Below, one piece after another: positions 28,623 to 37,611 of a DNA stretch of 64,000 nt (position 1 is the stretch's first letter; the number at the start of each line of letters is the position of its first letter). Made by a program: the position numbers and the translations under genes. Under the pieces are notes generated by a model that did not search any database, was not told where the DNA came from, and saw nothing but the letters and a program-made list of their open reading frames with translations. This stretch comes from Salibacterium salarium (GTDB lineage Bacteria; Bacillota; Bacilli; Bacillales; Marinococcaceae): contig NZ_JAUSUM010000003.1 in NCBI RefSeq assembly GCF_030813635.1, positions 372,001 to 436,000 on the forward strand. Reading direction: 5' to 3'.

Positions 28623-28679
28623 ATGAAAGTCGTTGCATTTGGAGAAATGCTTAGAAAAGAACACAAAGTTAGAGGATAG
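28623..28679 (+). pseudogene. Possible 5' fragment of a PfkB-family sugar kinase gene
   Basis: ATG at 28623 opens MKVVAFGEMLRKEHKVRG and then stops at TAG. The first ten residues are the usual opening of KdgK-type 2-keto-3-deoxygluconate kinases (MKVVAFGEMLLR). Nothing of the rest is present and no ribosome binding site is seen. The match is short, so chance is possible. The remainder of the 28187-28722 gap is otherwise featureless. Confidence 0.3.
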
Positions 28680-28722
28680 TTATGCATTGTTGTGGTAGTG
28701 AGAACCTGTCCTTGGCGCCTTT

Positions 28723-29469
28723 TTATTGAGATTTTTTTAGTTTAAACAATTCTAGTTCGGCCTCACTAAGTTTGTGTGTCTGGAAGGAAATTCTGTCTTT
28801 AACATCCGAAAATTCCATTTTTAAATCAGTATAATATTCGGATAGCTTGCCCGTTTGATTATATACCAATTCCTGCTTGCTTTCCATGCGGTTCATTGTT
28901 TCCTGAAGTGCACCAATCTCATTTTTTGTTGCTACATCTTTTATTGCCTCATTTGTAGCTAAGTCCTTGAGCGAATCTTTTGTCGCTAGTCCTTCTAACA
29001 TTTCTTTGGTCGCCAAGTCCTTAAGAGACTCCTTTGTTGCCAATTCCTCCAACATCTCTTTCGTGGCCAGATCTTTAAGTGATTCCTTCGTAGCTAATTG
29101 CTCTAGCATCTCTTTTGTGGCCAGTTCCTTAAGAGATTCCTTCGTGGCTAATTCTTCTAGCATCTCTTTTGTGGCTAGTTCCTTAAGAGATTCTTTAGTC
29201 GCGAGAGACTTCGTTTCTTTTTTCACAAGCTGGTATACTTCATCTTTCGTAGGCAACGAAGCTATCTCTTCCTTGGTAGCCAAGTCTTCTAAGGCTTTTC
29301 TCGTCGCCAAAGACTTTGTTTCTTCTTTCATAAACTGGTTTACCTCGTCTCTGGTAGGAAGCAAAGCTATCTGTTCTTTCGTTATCATATTCGTTTCAAC
29401 AGATTGTAAACGCTGTTCTAAACTTTGTACGACGCCGAGAATCTGGTTTAGTACATCCTCTTCATTCAA
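28723..29469 (-). CDS. LATK-repeat helical protein of unknown function
   Basis: 248-aa protein starting with TTG at 29469 (AAGGAGGG eight bases upstream). The N-terminus (1-35) and C-terminus (180-248) look like ordinary amphipathic helices. Between them lie ten or eleven 9-residue units: ELATKESLK alternating with ELATKEMLE, then degenerating at the ends. A longer 35-residue duplication (LPTRDEVNQF... and LPTKDEVYQL...) precedes them. No signal peptide or membrane segment. Eighteen residues make exactly five alpha-helical turns, so the two unit types would lie on opposite sides of one straight helix. Function unknown. Confidence 0.75.
   Translation of the reverse strand: MNEEDVLNQILGVVQSLEQRLQSVETNMITKEQIALLPTRDEVNQFMKEETKSLATRKALEDLATKEEIASLPTKDEVYQLVKKETKSLATKESLKELATKEMLEELATKESLKELATKEMLEQLATKESLKDLATKEMLEELATKESLKDLATKEMLEGLATKDSLKDLATNEAIKDVATKNEIGALQETMNRMESKQELVYNQTGKLSEYYTDLKMEFSDVKDRISFQTHKLSEAELELFKLKKSQ
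28936..29205 (-). repeat. Tandem 27-bp (54-bp higher-order) coding repeat
   Basis: In-frame DNA repeats encode the LATK units. Adjacent 27-bp units alternate in type, so identity is highest at a 54-bp period. Synonymous differences between copies show that the array is not brand new, yet the protein pattern is kept. Confidence 0.85.
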
Positions 29470-29854
29470 AATGTCAGCCCTCCTTTTTAATGATTATATC
29501 AGATTTTTCACTTGGATAGTTATAAGAAAATAGCTCCCGATTGTCTATCTGCATCCATTAACTTGGAACAAGTAGCCTTTCTTTTTCATAACATTGGAGA
29601 AGCTTTTCTACTCCCTTTTTCTAACTCTAGTTCTCAATCCTAACTAAGGAAGTATTCGTTTAAGGGTTATGTAAAACTTGTCCGCACAATGGAGGCACTT
29701 CAAGACTGATAAACTATGTTTTATATCTTCCTGTTTTCCCCTCCACTTCCTCGTTGTCTATTTTATCTATTAATCTTTCATCCGATTCTTCCTCCATGCT
29801 CATTACATTCACAAACCCAGCGAGAACTGCCGAAAGAAAAAGCGCTATGTTCAA

Positions 29855-29883
29855 TTGACAATTCACCAAAGTGGTTATACAAT
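29855..29883 (+). promoter_or_regulatory. Sigma-A promoter of the siderophore uptake operon
   Basis: TTGACA at 29855-29860, a 17-bp spacer, and TACAAT at 29878-29883 form a near-consensus vegetative promoter. The Fur box begins five bases after the -10, covering the start site. Confidence 0.8.
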
Positions 29884-29887
29884 AATT

Positions 29888-29906
29888 GATAATGATTATC
29901 GTTATC
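29888..29906 (+). promoter_or_regulatory. Fur box of the siderophore uptake operon
   Basis: GATAATGATTATCGTTATC matches the 19-bp Fur consensus at 17 positions and overlaps the expected transcription start. This gives classic iron repression of the importer. The rest of the 29470-29989 gap has no identifiable gene. Confidence 0.85.
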
Positions 29907-29989
29907 GAATTAACACCCCTGTAAGACATCTTAAGACAATTCATTCAACGCAATATTCAACATATTATAGCTAAAGGGCGGGATAGGAA

Positions 29990-31075
29990 ATGTTTTCCAA
30001 ACGAAAGATTCCATTAAGTGTTTTACTTATTTTGGCGGGGTTATTGATTGCACTGGTTGGCTGTTCAAGCGAGTCCTCCGATACAACGCCAGCATCCACT
30101 TCAGCGGAGGATGATTCAGAAAAGGACGAACCTACCACTTCTCAAGAAGCAGAGGAAGAAGATTCAATTGTCATCGAACACGCTTTTGGCGAAACGGTCT
30201 TAGAAGAAAAGCCTGATAGAGTGGCCACCATTCAGTGGGGAAACCATGACACGGCCCTTGCTCTTGGTGTAGTACCTGTAGGTTTTTCGGCAGCGAACTA
30301 CGGTGTTACAGACGAAAACGGTCTTTTACCATGGACAGCTGAAAAAGTTGAGGAACTTGGTGAAGACGACCCTAATGTCTTTCAGGATACAGACGGTCTT
30401 GATTTTGAGGCGATTTCTGCTTCCAACCCGGATGTTATTCTCGCTGCTTACTCCGGCATAACCCAGGAAGATTACGAGATATTAAGCGATATTGCACCGG
30501 TTGTAGCCTACCCTGAGTCGCCTTGGACCACCTCATGGCGGGACCAGATTACAATGAATGCGAAAGGAATGGGCATGGAGGAAGAAGGCGAGCAGCTCGT
30601 TCAGGAGACGGAAGACTTGATTAACGAAAAAGCAAGTGAATATCCTGGAATGGAAGGCAAAAAAGTTGTCTGGGCTAACTTTTCGGCTGATGACTTGTCC
30701 GAGTTTCATGTTTATACTCCTGCAGATTCCCGCGGTTCTTTTCTAACGGAAGAACTGGACATGGAATATCCTGAAAGTGTGAAAGAACTGATTGAAGATG
30801 ACAGCAGCTTCTCCTTAAGTATAAGTGCTGAAAATGCAGACGTTCTAAACGATGCAGATCTCATCATAGGATACGGCGATGAAAGTCTTCAAGAAGCTGT
30901 TCAAGCGGATCCCCGCCTTGGCCAGGTCCCGGCAATTGAGAGAGGTTCGGTTGCGTTCATCGGCGATGGGACAGTGTTGGCAGCTTCCGGCACTCCGAGC
31001 GCGCTATCCATCCCTTATACCATTGATGATTACCTGGAGTTAATTGGAGATGCCATTTCTAACATCGAGGAGTAA
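29990..31075 (+). CDS. Iron-siderophore ABC transporter substrate-binding lipoprotein
   Basis: 361-aa lipoprotein. The lipobox is LVGC (Cys at about 25), followed by an acidic, Ser/Thr-rich linker (about 26-60). The class III binding fold of the FhuD/FecB type follows, with DRVATIQWGNHDTALALGV, LDFEAISASNPDVILA and a C-terminal half containing VWANFSADDLSEFHVY. It would capture a ferric siderophore and deliver it to the two permeases encoded downstream. First gene of the operon behind the Fur-covered promoter. Confidence 0.9.
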   Translation: MFSKRKIPLSVLLILAGLLIALVGCSSESSDTTPASTSAEDDSEKDEPTTSQEAEEEDSIVIEHAFGETVLEEKPDRVATIQWGNHDTALALGVVPVGFSAANYGVTDENGLLPWTAEKVEELGEDDPNVFQDTDGLDFEAISASNPDVILAAYSGITQEDYEILSDIAPVVAYPESPWTTSWRDQITMNAKGMGMEEEGEQLVQETEDLINEKASEYPGMEGKKVVWANFSADDLSEFHVYTPADSRGSFLTEELDMEYPESVKELIEDDSSFSLSISAENADVLNDADLIIGYGDESLQEAVQADPRLGQVPAIERGSVAFIGDGTVLAASGTPSALSIPYTIDDYLELIGDAISNIEE

Positions 31076-32093
31076 AAACGTTGGCCCGGGCGCACATTTT
31101 CCGAAGTATTTAACGACAGTACTGGTCCTTTCTGTTGTAATGCTCGCTACAAGCGTGTTAGCTTCTCTCGTTTTTGGGGCCCGCCTGGTAATGCAGGAGG
31201 ACCTGATTGCCGGCTTGTTTCATCCGAACATTGACTCTTACGGAGCCACCGTGGTCCGCGAACGAATCCCAAGGACGGTATTTAGTTTATGCTGCGGGGC
31301 AGCTCTTGGCATTTCCGGCGCGTTGATGCAGGCGGTCACCCGCAATCCGATTGCCGACCCGAGCATTCTGGGTGTAAATACAGGAGCCTCCCTGTTTGTC
31401 GTCAGCGGTATTGCTTTTTTGAACATAAGCACAGCTGGGGAATACATATGGCTGGCGATAGCAGGGGCAATGATTACTGCCGTTTTCGTCTATGGTATCG
31501 GCTCAATGGGCCGCAACGGCGCCACACCGCTTAAGCTTGTCCTGGCGGGTGCAGCCACCAGCGCCGCCCTTTCCTCCCTGGTAAGTGCCATTATGATTCC
31601 GCGGACCAATGTCATGGATCAATTCAGGTTTTGGCAGGTGGGAAGCGTAGGAGCGGGAAACTGGAGTGCGATTACAACGTTTCTTCCGTTTCTTTTTATC
31701 GGCCTTGTGCTCGCGGTCTTATCGGCTTCGGCGCTAAACGCGCTGGCACTAGGGGATGAGGTGGCCACCGGGCAGGGCGTGCGGACGGGCGTCCTAAGGC
31801 TGGTAGCTGCCTTTGCCGGGGTCGTTTTGTGCGGAGCGACGACTGCCCTGGCCGGACCTATTGGTTTTATCGGGCTTTTATCCGCTCACCTTATACGCCT
31901 GGTCCTGGGGCCTGATCTGCGTTATATTATTCCGATGTCCGCTGTGGCAGGAGCCATTATATTAACAATATCCGATGTGGGCGGCAGACTCATCGGCAGT
32001 CCCGGGGAGCTTGAAGTAGGGGTTGTTACAGCGTTTATAGGGGCGCCCCTCTTGATCTTATTAGCTGCAAGAATGAAGGTTCGTTCACTATGA
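31050..32093 (+). CDS. FecCD-family siderophore ABC permease
   Basis: About 347 aa, nine or ten membrane segments. Motifs include VVRERIPRTVFSLCCGAALGISGALMQAVTRNPIADPSILGVNTGAS and GPIGFIGLLSAHLIRLVLGPD, typical of FecC/FhuB permeases. The chosen ATG at 31050 overlaps the binding-protein gene by 26 bases, with a GGAG ten bases upstream; a TTG six bases earlier is an alternative. GC content is higher than in the flanking genes. Confidence 0.88.
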   Translation: MPFLTSRSKNVGPGAHFPKYLTTVLVLSVVMLATSVLASLVFGARLVMQEDLIAGLFHPNIDSYGATVVRERIPRTVFSLCCGAALGISGALMQAVTRNPIADPSILGVNTGASLFVVSGIAFLNISTAGEYIWLAIAGAMITAVFVYGIGSMGRNGATPLKLVLAGAATSAALSSLVSAIMIPRTNVMDQFRFWQVGSVGAGNWSAITTFLPFLFIGLVLAVLSASALNALALGDEVATGQGVRTGVLRLVAAFAGVVLCGATTALAGPIGFIGLLSAHLIRLVLGPDLRYIIPMSAVAGAIILTISDVGGRLIGSPGELEVGVVTAFIGAPLLILLAARMKVRSL

Positions 32094-33121
32094 CAAATCA
32101 AACCATCGACATGATTATAACAGGAAGACGGCAGAGACGGCGCCGGTGGATCTTGGTTAACGCTTTGCTTTTACTTATTGCCTTCGCTTTAAGCTGCGCC
32201 ATGCTGCTTCTGGGGAGTGCCTTTTATCCGGTTCCAGAGGTCTTGCGCGCCCTTTTAGGAGAATCACAGGACGGGGTATCTTTTGCGGTGAATACTATCC
32301 GTCTTCCGAGAATGTTGGCCGGTCTTTTTGCCGGATTTGCCTTCGGTATTGCCGGCAACACCTTTCAGACGATGTTACGTAACCCTCTTGCAAATCCGGA
32401 TATACTCGGAATTACCGCAGGGTCTAGCGTTGCTGCTCTTTTTTGCATTCTCATCCTTCAAACAAGCAACACAACCGCTTCCATTGCCTCGGTGATTGCG
32501 GGGCTTGTTACCGTCGCACTCATTTATGTATTATCCAGGGGTGTCTCGTTTTCAGTGGGACGATTAATTTTAGTAGGGATTGGGATACAGGCCATGCTGA
32601 GTGCTGTGATTTCCTATCTTCTCATGGAGGGAGGGCAAGAAGATCTCCCTTCCGCGCTGCAGTGGATAAGTGGCAGCCTGAACGGTTCTCAAATGAATAA
32701 TCTGCTCCCACTGATTATCACGGTACTGATTTGCACTCCTATTCTCATCGTACTGGGGAAAAACCTAAGCATATTGGAGCTTGGGGAACAGTCGGCATTT
32801 TCTCTCGGACTGAATACGGACAAAACCAGAATACTGCTTATTTTGAGTTCGGTCTGCATGATTGCTCTTGCTACCTCTGTTACAGGCCCTATATCGTTTG
32901 TGGCATTCCTTTCGGGACCGATCGCAAAACGATTAGTGGGAGTTGGGTATTCAAACATCATTCCAGCAGGTCTTGTTGGCATTAATTTGGTACTGGGCGC
33001 AGATCTTATCGGGCAGTTTGCTTTTGACGTCAGGTTTCCAGCCGGCATCATCACTGGTATACTCGGAGCACCATTTTTGCTCTACTTACTCATCCGCATG
33101 AATCGAAAGGGAAGTTTATAA
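32090..33121 (+). CDS. FecCD-family siderophore ABC permease, second subunit
   Basis: 343 aa with about nine membrane segments. The pattern NTIRLPRMLAGLFAGFAFGIAGNTFQTMLRNPLANPDILGITAGSS and the ending GPISFVAFLSGPIAKRLVGV are family signatures. It overlaps the previous permease by four bases (ATGA). The two permeases would form a heterodimeric channel. Confidence 0.9.
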   Translation: MTNQTIDMIITGRRQRRRRWILVNALLLLIAFALSCAMLLLGSAFYPVPEVLRALLGESQDGVSFAVNTIRLPRMLAGLFAGFAFGIAGNTFQTMLRNPLANPDILGITAGSSVAALFCILILQTSNTTASIASVIAGLVTVALIYVLSRGVSFSVGRLILVGIGIQAMLSAVISYLLMEGGQEDLPSALQWISGSLNGSQMNNLLPLIITVLICTPILIVLGKNLSILELGEQSAFSLGLNTDKTRILLILSSVCMIALATSVTGPISFVAFLSGPIAKRLVGVGYSNIIPAGLVGINLVLGADLIGQFAFDVRFPAGIITGILGAPFLLYLLIRMNRKGSL

Positions 33122-33924
33122 TGAAATCGACACACAGATTCCAAACCGATAAAATCACAGCGGGATATGATAATCAAACCATTCTCCATGACATAAACGT
33201 TATGATTCCTAGCAATCAAATAAACGTCATTATTGGGGCTAACGCTTGCGGAAAGTCTACCCTTCTTAAAACCATGGCAAGGCTGATTAAACCTGAATCA
33301 GGGGATATCACCTTGGACGGAAAAGCCATCAGCAACATTCCGCCCAAACAATTGGCCCGCGTTTTAGGAATCCTCCCGCAATCTCCCATCGTTCCGGAAG
33401 GGATTTCTGTGGCGGATCTAGTGGGGCGAGGAAGGTTTCCGCATCAATCCATGCTCAAAGGATGGACAAAAAAAGATTATGAAGCCGTTGCCGAAGCGAT
33501 GGAAATTATGGATATTACGGATCTTGCCAATCAGAATATAGACCAGCTTTCCGGCGGGCAAAGACAGCGCGTCTGGATTGCTATGGCCCTTACGCAGCAA
33601 ACCGACATTTTATTTCTGGATGAACCAACAACATTTCTGGATATCACGTACCAAGTCGAAATTCTGGATATGCTCACAGACCTTAACCGAAAACACGGGA
33701 CGACCATTGTTATGGTTCTTCATGATATAAACCTGGCCGCACGTTATGCAGATCATATTTTCGCGCTTCGTCAAGGACAGCTTATCGCTGAGGGAAATCC
33801 ATCCAAGGTGATTACAAAAGAATTGGTCAAGGACTTATTCGGGCTTCATTGCACCGTAATAAAAGACCCCGTCTCGCACGCTCCTTTAATTGTTCCCAAA
33901 GGAAGATATCATGTTCATCATTAA
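33121..33924 (+). CDS. Siderophore ABC transporter ATP-binding protein
   Basis: 267-aa ATPase of the FepC/FhuC type. It has Walker A GANACGKSTLL (Ala in place of the common Gly or Ser), Q-loop LGILPQSP, signature LSGGQRQRVWIAMAL, Walker B ILFLDEPTTFLD and switch VLHDINLAARYAD. Its ATG shares one base with the stop of the permease before it. It powers the importer and completes the four-gene operon. Confidence 0.93.
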   Translation: MKSTHRFQTDKITAGYDNQTILHDINVMIPSNQINVIIGANACGKSTLLKTMARLIKPESGDITLDGKAISNIPPKQLARVLGILPQSPIVPEGISVADLVGRGRFPHQSMLKGWTKKDYEAVAEAMEIMDITDLANQNIDQLSGGQRQRVWIAMALTQQTDILFLDEPTTFLDITYQVEILDMLTDLNRKHGTTIVMVLHDINLAARYADHIFALRQGQLIAEGNPSKVITKELVKDLFGLHCTVIKDPVSHAPLIVPKGRYHVHH

Positions 33925-33939
33925 TGAAAAAATATTAAA

Positions 33940-34030
33940 AGCTCGCTAGATTTACAAATTTAAGTGGAAACACCTTTTTTATAAATTTGTTCGACCAACT
34001 CGGTGCTTCCACGTAAACAATTAGCGGGCT
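33940..34030. terminator. Long imperfect inverted repeat between convergent genes
   Basis: Outer arms AGCTCGCTA and TTAGCGGGCT, inner arms GTGGAAACACC and GGTGCTTCCAC, plus ACAAATTTA and TAAATTTGT nested as an alternative stem. On the minus strand it is followed by TTTTAATATTTTTTC, so it probably ends the VOC gene transcript as well as the importer operon. Its size resembles a miniature element. Confidence 0.6.
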
Positions 34031-34037
34031 GTATTCA

Positions 34038-34952
34038 TTAACCCTTGTATGCTCTCCGTAACTCCGCAAAATCAAGTTTCTTCATTTTCAAAGTTGCTTG
34101 TATAACACGCGCAACTTGTTCTGGTGTGCCATTGCTCATCATTGCTTCCTTTTCTCTCGGCACAATCTGCCAGGACATTCCATACTTATCTTTCAGCCAG
34201 CCACATTGCTCAGATTCAGGAACTGCGGACAGCTTGTTCCAGTAGTTATCAATCTCTTCTTGTGTGTCACAATATACCGTCAATGAGATTGCCTCGTTAA
34301 AACTGAATGAATGATTTCTTGCGCTGTCCATTGCGGCTAACCATTGATTCTCAAGCATGAAATCTGAAAACATAATGGTTCCTTCTTTGTCAGGTTCCAT
34401 ACCTTGAGGGTAACGGGCAATTGATCCTTTCTTCGCGTTATTGAATACTGATAAATAATAATGGATCGCCTCTTCGGCTTTGTTGTATTGATCACCGACA
34501 AACATAAACGAAGGCATGATTGTAGGCCGTTCTTCAACTTCAGGATTGGTTAAAATTAGTTGCCACGACAAACCATACATATCCTGAATCCAGCCATACT
34601 TATCACTAAAGGAATACTTGTCAAGCGGCATTAACACTGTCCCACCTTCAGACAGTTTGTTCCAAACCTTATTTATTTTTTCACCCGCTTCTTTATCTCT
34701 CTTTAAGTCAAAATTCACCATGAAAGATACCGTTGGATTAAATTTGAAAATAGGTCCTGCACTCATGGACAAGAACTTTTGCCCCCACAACTCAAAAGAG
34801 ACTAAGTGAGAATCGCCAGATGGTGTGTCGTCAAGTGGGGTTACATTCGTAATTCTGGACGCCGGGAAAATGGAAGTATAAAACTCTGCCGCTTCCTTCG
34901 CCTCCTTGTCATACCACAAATGCGGAACGATGTTTTGATTTGTTTTTGTCAT
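34038..34952 (-). CDS. PhnB-like VOC family protein, two tandem domains
   Basis: 304-aa protein of two repeated PhnB/glyoxalase-like domains (about 1-140 and 150-280). Each has the WxxQxxxDxxGxxWQ-type ending (WIQDMYGLSWQL, WLKDKYGMSWQI). Family members have no agreed reaction and often act as resistance or metabolic accessory proteins. ATG at 34952 is chosen because GGGAGG lies upstream; the in-frame ATG at 35003 lacks a site. Confidence 0.87.
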   Translation of the reverse strand: MTKTNQNIVPHLWYDKEAKEAAEFYTSIFPASRITNVTPLDDTPSGDSHLVSFELWGQKFLSMSAGPIFKFNPTVSFMVNFDLKRDKEAGEKINKVWNKLSEGGTVLMPLDKYSFSDKYGWIQDMYGLSWQLILTNPEVEERPTIMPSFMFVGDQYNKAEEAIHYYLSVFNNAKKGSIARYPQGMEPDKEGTIMFSDFMLENQWLAAMDSARNHSFSFNEAISLTVYCDTQEEIDNYWNKLSAVPESEQCGWLKDKYGMSWQIVPREKEAMMSNGTPEQVARVIQATLKMKKLDFAELRRAYKG

Positions 34953-35198
34953 CGTTGTTCCTCCCTTAAAATTGTTATTAATTTCAATAAATGACGTCAT
35001 CATGCGTTTCCTTTTTCAGTTATAACCCAAGGTTTTGACATTTTATCTACTCTTCTATTTAAAAAAGGAAAGAGATGTTTCTAGGTTCACACAGATATTT
35101 ATGTTTTTAGGAGAGAACAAATAACAGCCAATGTTATCCTCTGGCCATTGCTTTAAGCATTTTTACATAATACCCCTTCAGAAGAAAAATATAGAAAA

Positions 35199-35231
35199 AG
35201 CTGTTGCCATGATTATCTCATAGCAACAGCT
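35199..35231 (-). terminator. Terminator of the first TetR gene
   Basis: AGCTGTTGC and GCAACAGCT arms with a 15-base loop; on the minus strand followed by TTTTTCTATATTTTTC. It is the main content of the 34953-35296 gap. Confidence 0.8.
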
Positions 35232-35296
35232 AAAGTAAACAACTTTTACAAACGAGTGGTTTCTCTTATCATAAAAAAGATAGATGCTATTCACTA

Positions 35297-35854
35297 TTAC
35301 ATTGTATGTTGGACGAGTAGTGTTCTCGCCATCGCAGTAGAATGTTCAGTTGCTTTCTCTGCACCAATCAATGTCGTCATGGAAGTGGTCCCTTCAAGCA
35401 GTAATGTAAATTGATTGGCTAAATCTCGTTCGTTATTTTTACCTTTTCTTTGAGCTAATTCCCGAAAATATCTGAGCAGCTTGAATTTGTGCCCTCTTGC
35501 AATGTTTTCAATCTCATTATCCGTTCCGGCATAATCTTCTATCGCTCTTAAGAACATGTCACCTTTGTAGGATTGTTCTTTTAACCAAAGACCATGGGCT
35601 TCAACAGCTAGAATAAAAGGGGAATCTGAATCCATTTCTACATGAGAATCCAAATAAGACCAATAGCGTTCTTCCCGCTGCTTAAGTACTTCTTCGACTA
35701 AATTATCCTTGGAAGAAAAATGATTATACAACGTCATCGTGGCTATATTCGCCTCACTAATGATTTGTTTCAAACCGACTCCACGAAATCCGTGCTCATA
35801 AAATAATCTCTCAGCTACTTGAAGTAATGTATCTTTTTTTGCAGATCGACTCAT
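35297..35854 (-). CDS. TetR/AcrR family regulator (LmrA/YxaF-like)
   Basis: 185-aa repressor. The N-terminal helix-turn-helix (about 8-50) reads LLQVAERLFYEHGFRGVGLKQII and TMTLYNHFSSKDNLVEEVL. The C-terminal ligand domain lacks assigned specificity. Its nearest candidate target is the MFS gene at 37612, whose upstream region holds an ATAGAA/TTCTAT inverted repeat. Confidence 0.88.
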   Translation of the reverse strand: MSRSAKKDTLLQVAERLFYEHGFRGVGLKQIISEANIATMTLYNHFSSKDNLVEEVLKQREERYWSYLDSHVEMDSDSPFILAVEAHGLWLKEQSYKGDMFLRAIEDYAGTDNEIENIARGHKFKLLRYFRELAQRKGKNNERDLANQFTLLLEGTTSMTTLIGAEKATEHSTAMARTLLVQHTM

Positions 35855-35972
35855 ATGCTCAGCTTCTCCTTTTAATTAGAAAGAACAACCTTTATAGTTT
35901 CAGATTACCAATTTACTGTTTCACAGTCAAACCGATAGAAGACAATAAAAATTGACTTTTCCTTCAATCCTT

Positions 35973-36569
35973 TTAGTTACAGATTTTTTGTAAATATTCT
36001 CTGATTTCCTTTTCAACAACTTTATCGTTGTATAAATTTGTATAAATAACAGATTCAAATACTAAGCCGTGGATAAATATAGTTAACGAATTTGCACTGT
36101 CTTTCATATTTTTGAGATTTTTACAATACCCATTCTGATGAAGCATATTTAATATATTCTCTGCAAAATTAAAGTTTACTTCTCGAAATCCTTTCTTTGT
36201 CTCCTGATATTCAGAGTCCATGGTTGCCATTATAGAAAATTTCACCCATATATCATTTTCAATTCTTTCTTCTTCTGTATTAACTTGAACAATTTGCTTT
36301 ATCATTCGAACGGCATTTTCAAAAGCTTCCCGATCTACCTGTACTACCTTTTGCATTCTCTCTTCATATCTTTGATAAATAACGTCCATTGCGAACACAT
36401 ATATATCTTTTTGTTTTGGAAAAAAGTGTTGCACAGAACCTAAAGACAATCCTGCTTCTTTGGCAATTTCTCGTAATGTCGTCTTTTCGAAACCATGATA
36501 ATAAATAATACGAAACATGGCATCTATAATTTGATCTTTTCTTTCAGCGTGATTGACTTTTTTAGGCAT
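35973..36569 (-). CDS. TetR family repressor, divergent from an efflux gene
   Basis: 198-aa regulator with helix-turn-helix FEKTTLREIAKEAGLSLGSVQHFFPKQKDIYVFAMD (about 28-63). It is transcribed away from the putative small multidrug export gene, and a perfect 22-bp palindrome lies between them. This arrangement strongly suggests that it represses both. AAGGAG precedes the ATG. Confidence 0.9.
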   Translation of the reverse strand: MPKKVNHAERKDQIIDAMFRIIYYHGFEKTTLREIAKEAGLSLGSVQHFFPKQKDIYVFAMDVIYQRYEERMQKVVQVDREAFENAVRMIKQIVQVNTEEERIENDIWVKFSIMATMDSEYQETKKGFREVNFNFAENILNMLHQNGYCKNLKNMKDSANSLTIFIHGLVFESVIYTNLYNDKVVEKEIREYLQKICN

Positions 36570-36611
36570 ATGAAAACTCCTTGATTTTATAAGTCACTTG
36601 TATTACCATAG

Positions 36612-36633
36612 TTTTAAGTCAATTGACTTAAAA
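36612..36633. promoter_or_regulatory. 22-bp palindromic operator between TetR and efflux genes
   Basis: TTTTAAGTCAA followed directly by its reverse complement. It is centred in the 87-bp divergent region, 24 bases before the export gene, the usual place for a TetR dimer. A loose half-site (ATAAGTCACTT) follows the TetR start side near 36590. Confidence 0.75.
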
Positions 36634-36656
36634 CGAAAAGGAGAGGAAAGATTTTT

Positions 36657-37133
36657 ATGGAAAACGTTTTTGCTCAGTATATGTTTATTTTTTTTGTAAG
36701 TATGGTGCCTTTTCTTGAAGTATTTTTAACTATTCCAACGGCAATTATCGTTTTCAACTTTCCTCCTTTTGTAGTATTAATTGTAGCCATTCTCGGGAAT
36801 GTAATGAGTGTCCTTCTTTTTGTGTTTTTTGGCGTTCAAATGAACAGATTCTTTAACACATTATATAATAAACTTCGAAAGAGGGATAGAACGCCCATAA
36901 CAATTAATCCTAGAATAAAAAAAGCCTTCGATCGTTTTGGAGCAACCTGGGTATGTTTTTCATCATCTATTTTGTTTAGCAGCCAGGTTGGGGCTGGTAC
37001 AATGACGTCACTAGGAGCCTCAAAAAGACAAGTATTCATTTGGACAAATCTAGGAGTCAGTACACTTGCCGTAGTGTTGGCAACACTATCAGTAGTGGCG
37101 GAAAAACTAGTTTCCTCCTTAGTGAATTTATAA
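36657..37133 (+). CDS. Small multidrug export family membrane protein
   Basis: 158-aa protein of the Sm_multidrug_ex family (PF06695-like). Four or so membrane segments; typical patterns are VPFLEVFLTIPTAII, GNVMSVLLFVFFG and SSQVGAGTMTSLGASKRQVFIWTNLGV. The export role is a family-level prediction. It is controlled, by inference, by the divergent TetR repressor. Confidence 0.8.
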   Translation: MENVFAQYMFIFFVSMVPFLEVFLTIPTAIIVFNFPPFVVLIVAILGNVMSVLLFVFFGVQMNRFFNTLYNKLRKRDRTPITINPRIKKAFDRFGATWVCFSSSILFSSQVGAGTMTSLGASKRQVFIWTNLGVSTLAVVLATLSVVAEKLVSSLVNL

Positions 37134-37611
37134 TGATTTTTCAGTTGAAGACCAACTAGTAGTTTCCAGTTGACTAATACTCCGCTGTGCCAACACCTCA
37201 AAAAAATTTGCCTTCAAAACAGGGTATAACGGAATGGATGTCCATCTACCTCTTTATAAAGGACAGATTTTAGGAAATAACGAATCATATGTCCGCTCGC
37301 TTTTGCATAAGCCAAAAATTGGACTTCCCCACCGTTTTGGGACACTCCTACGAAAACCCAACTCTGTCATACTCCGGTTTTTCGCCTTTCTTCCCTTGCC
37401 GCACCTTTTATTACCTAATACGTTAAAGCAGCCATTAATTGTTCTTTCAATGGTTGTTTAACTCCAACAAAAGCTAAATGGATTGCTTATATATACAAGA
37501 AATGATACAGTGCAAATAGAATTAACGTTCTATATAAAAGGCATTTTGTTGAATTATTTTTTGTCTCTATATTATAAAGGTCGTTCTATATATTAAAGGA
37601 GGTGGAGTATA
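37134..37611. promoter_or_regulatory. Gap with a TetR-like operator before the MFS gene
   Basis: ATAGAA and TTCTAT arms six bases apart at 37516-37533 form an inverted repeat of the type bound by LmrA/YxaF-like TetR proteins. The block CGTTCTATATA recurs at 37582, just before the ribosome binding site. No gene is recognised in the first 350 bases of the gap. Confidence 0.45.

Noticed and set aside
28936-29205. Regular short repeats that could suggest a CRISPR array
   Set aside because: The repeats are contiguous, lack spacers and keep one open reading frame encoding LATK units, so they are coding repeats.
37234-37461. Plus-strand ORF of 75 codons in the gap before the MFS gene
   Set aside because: No ribosome binding site and no recognisable motif; probably chance.
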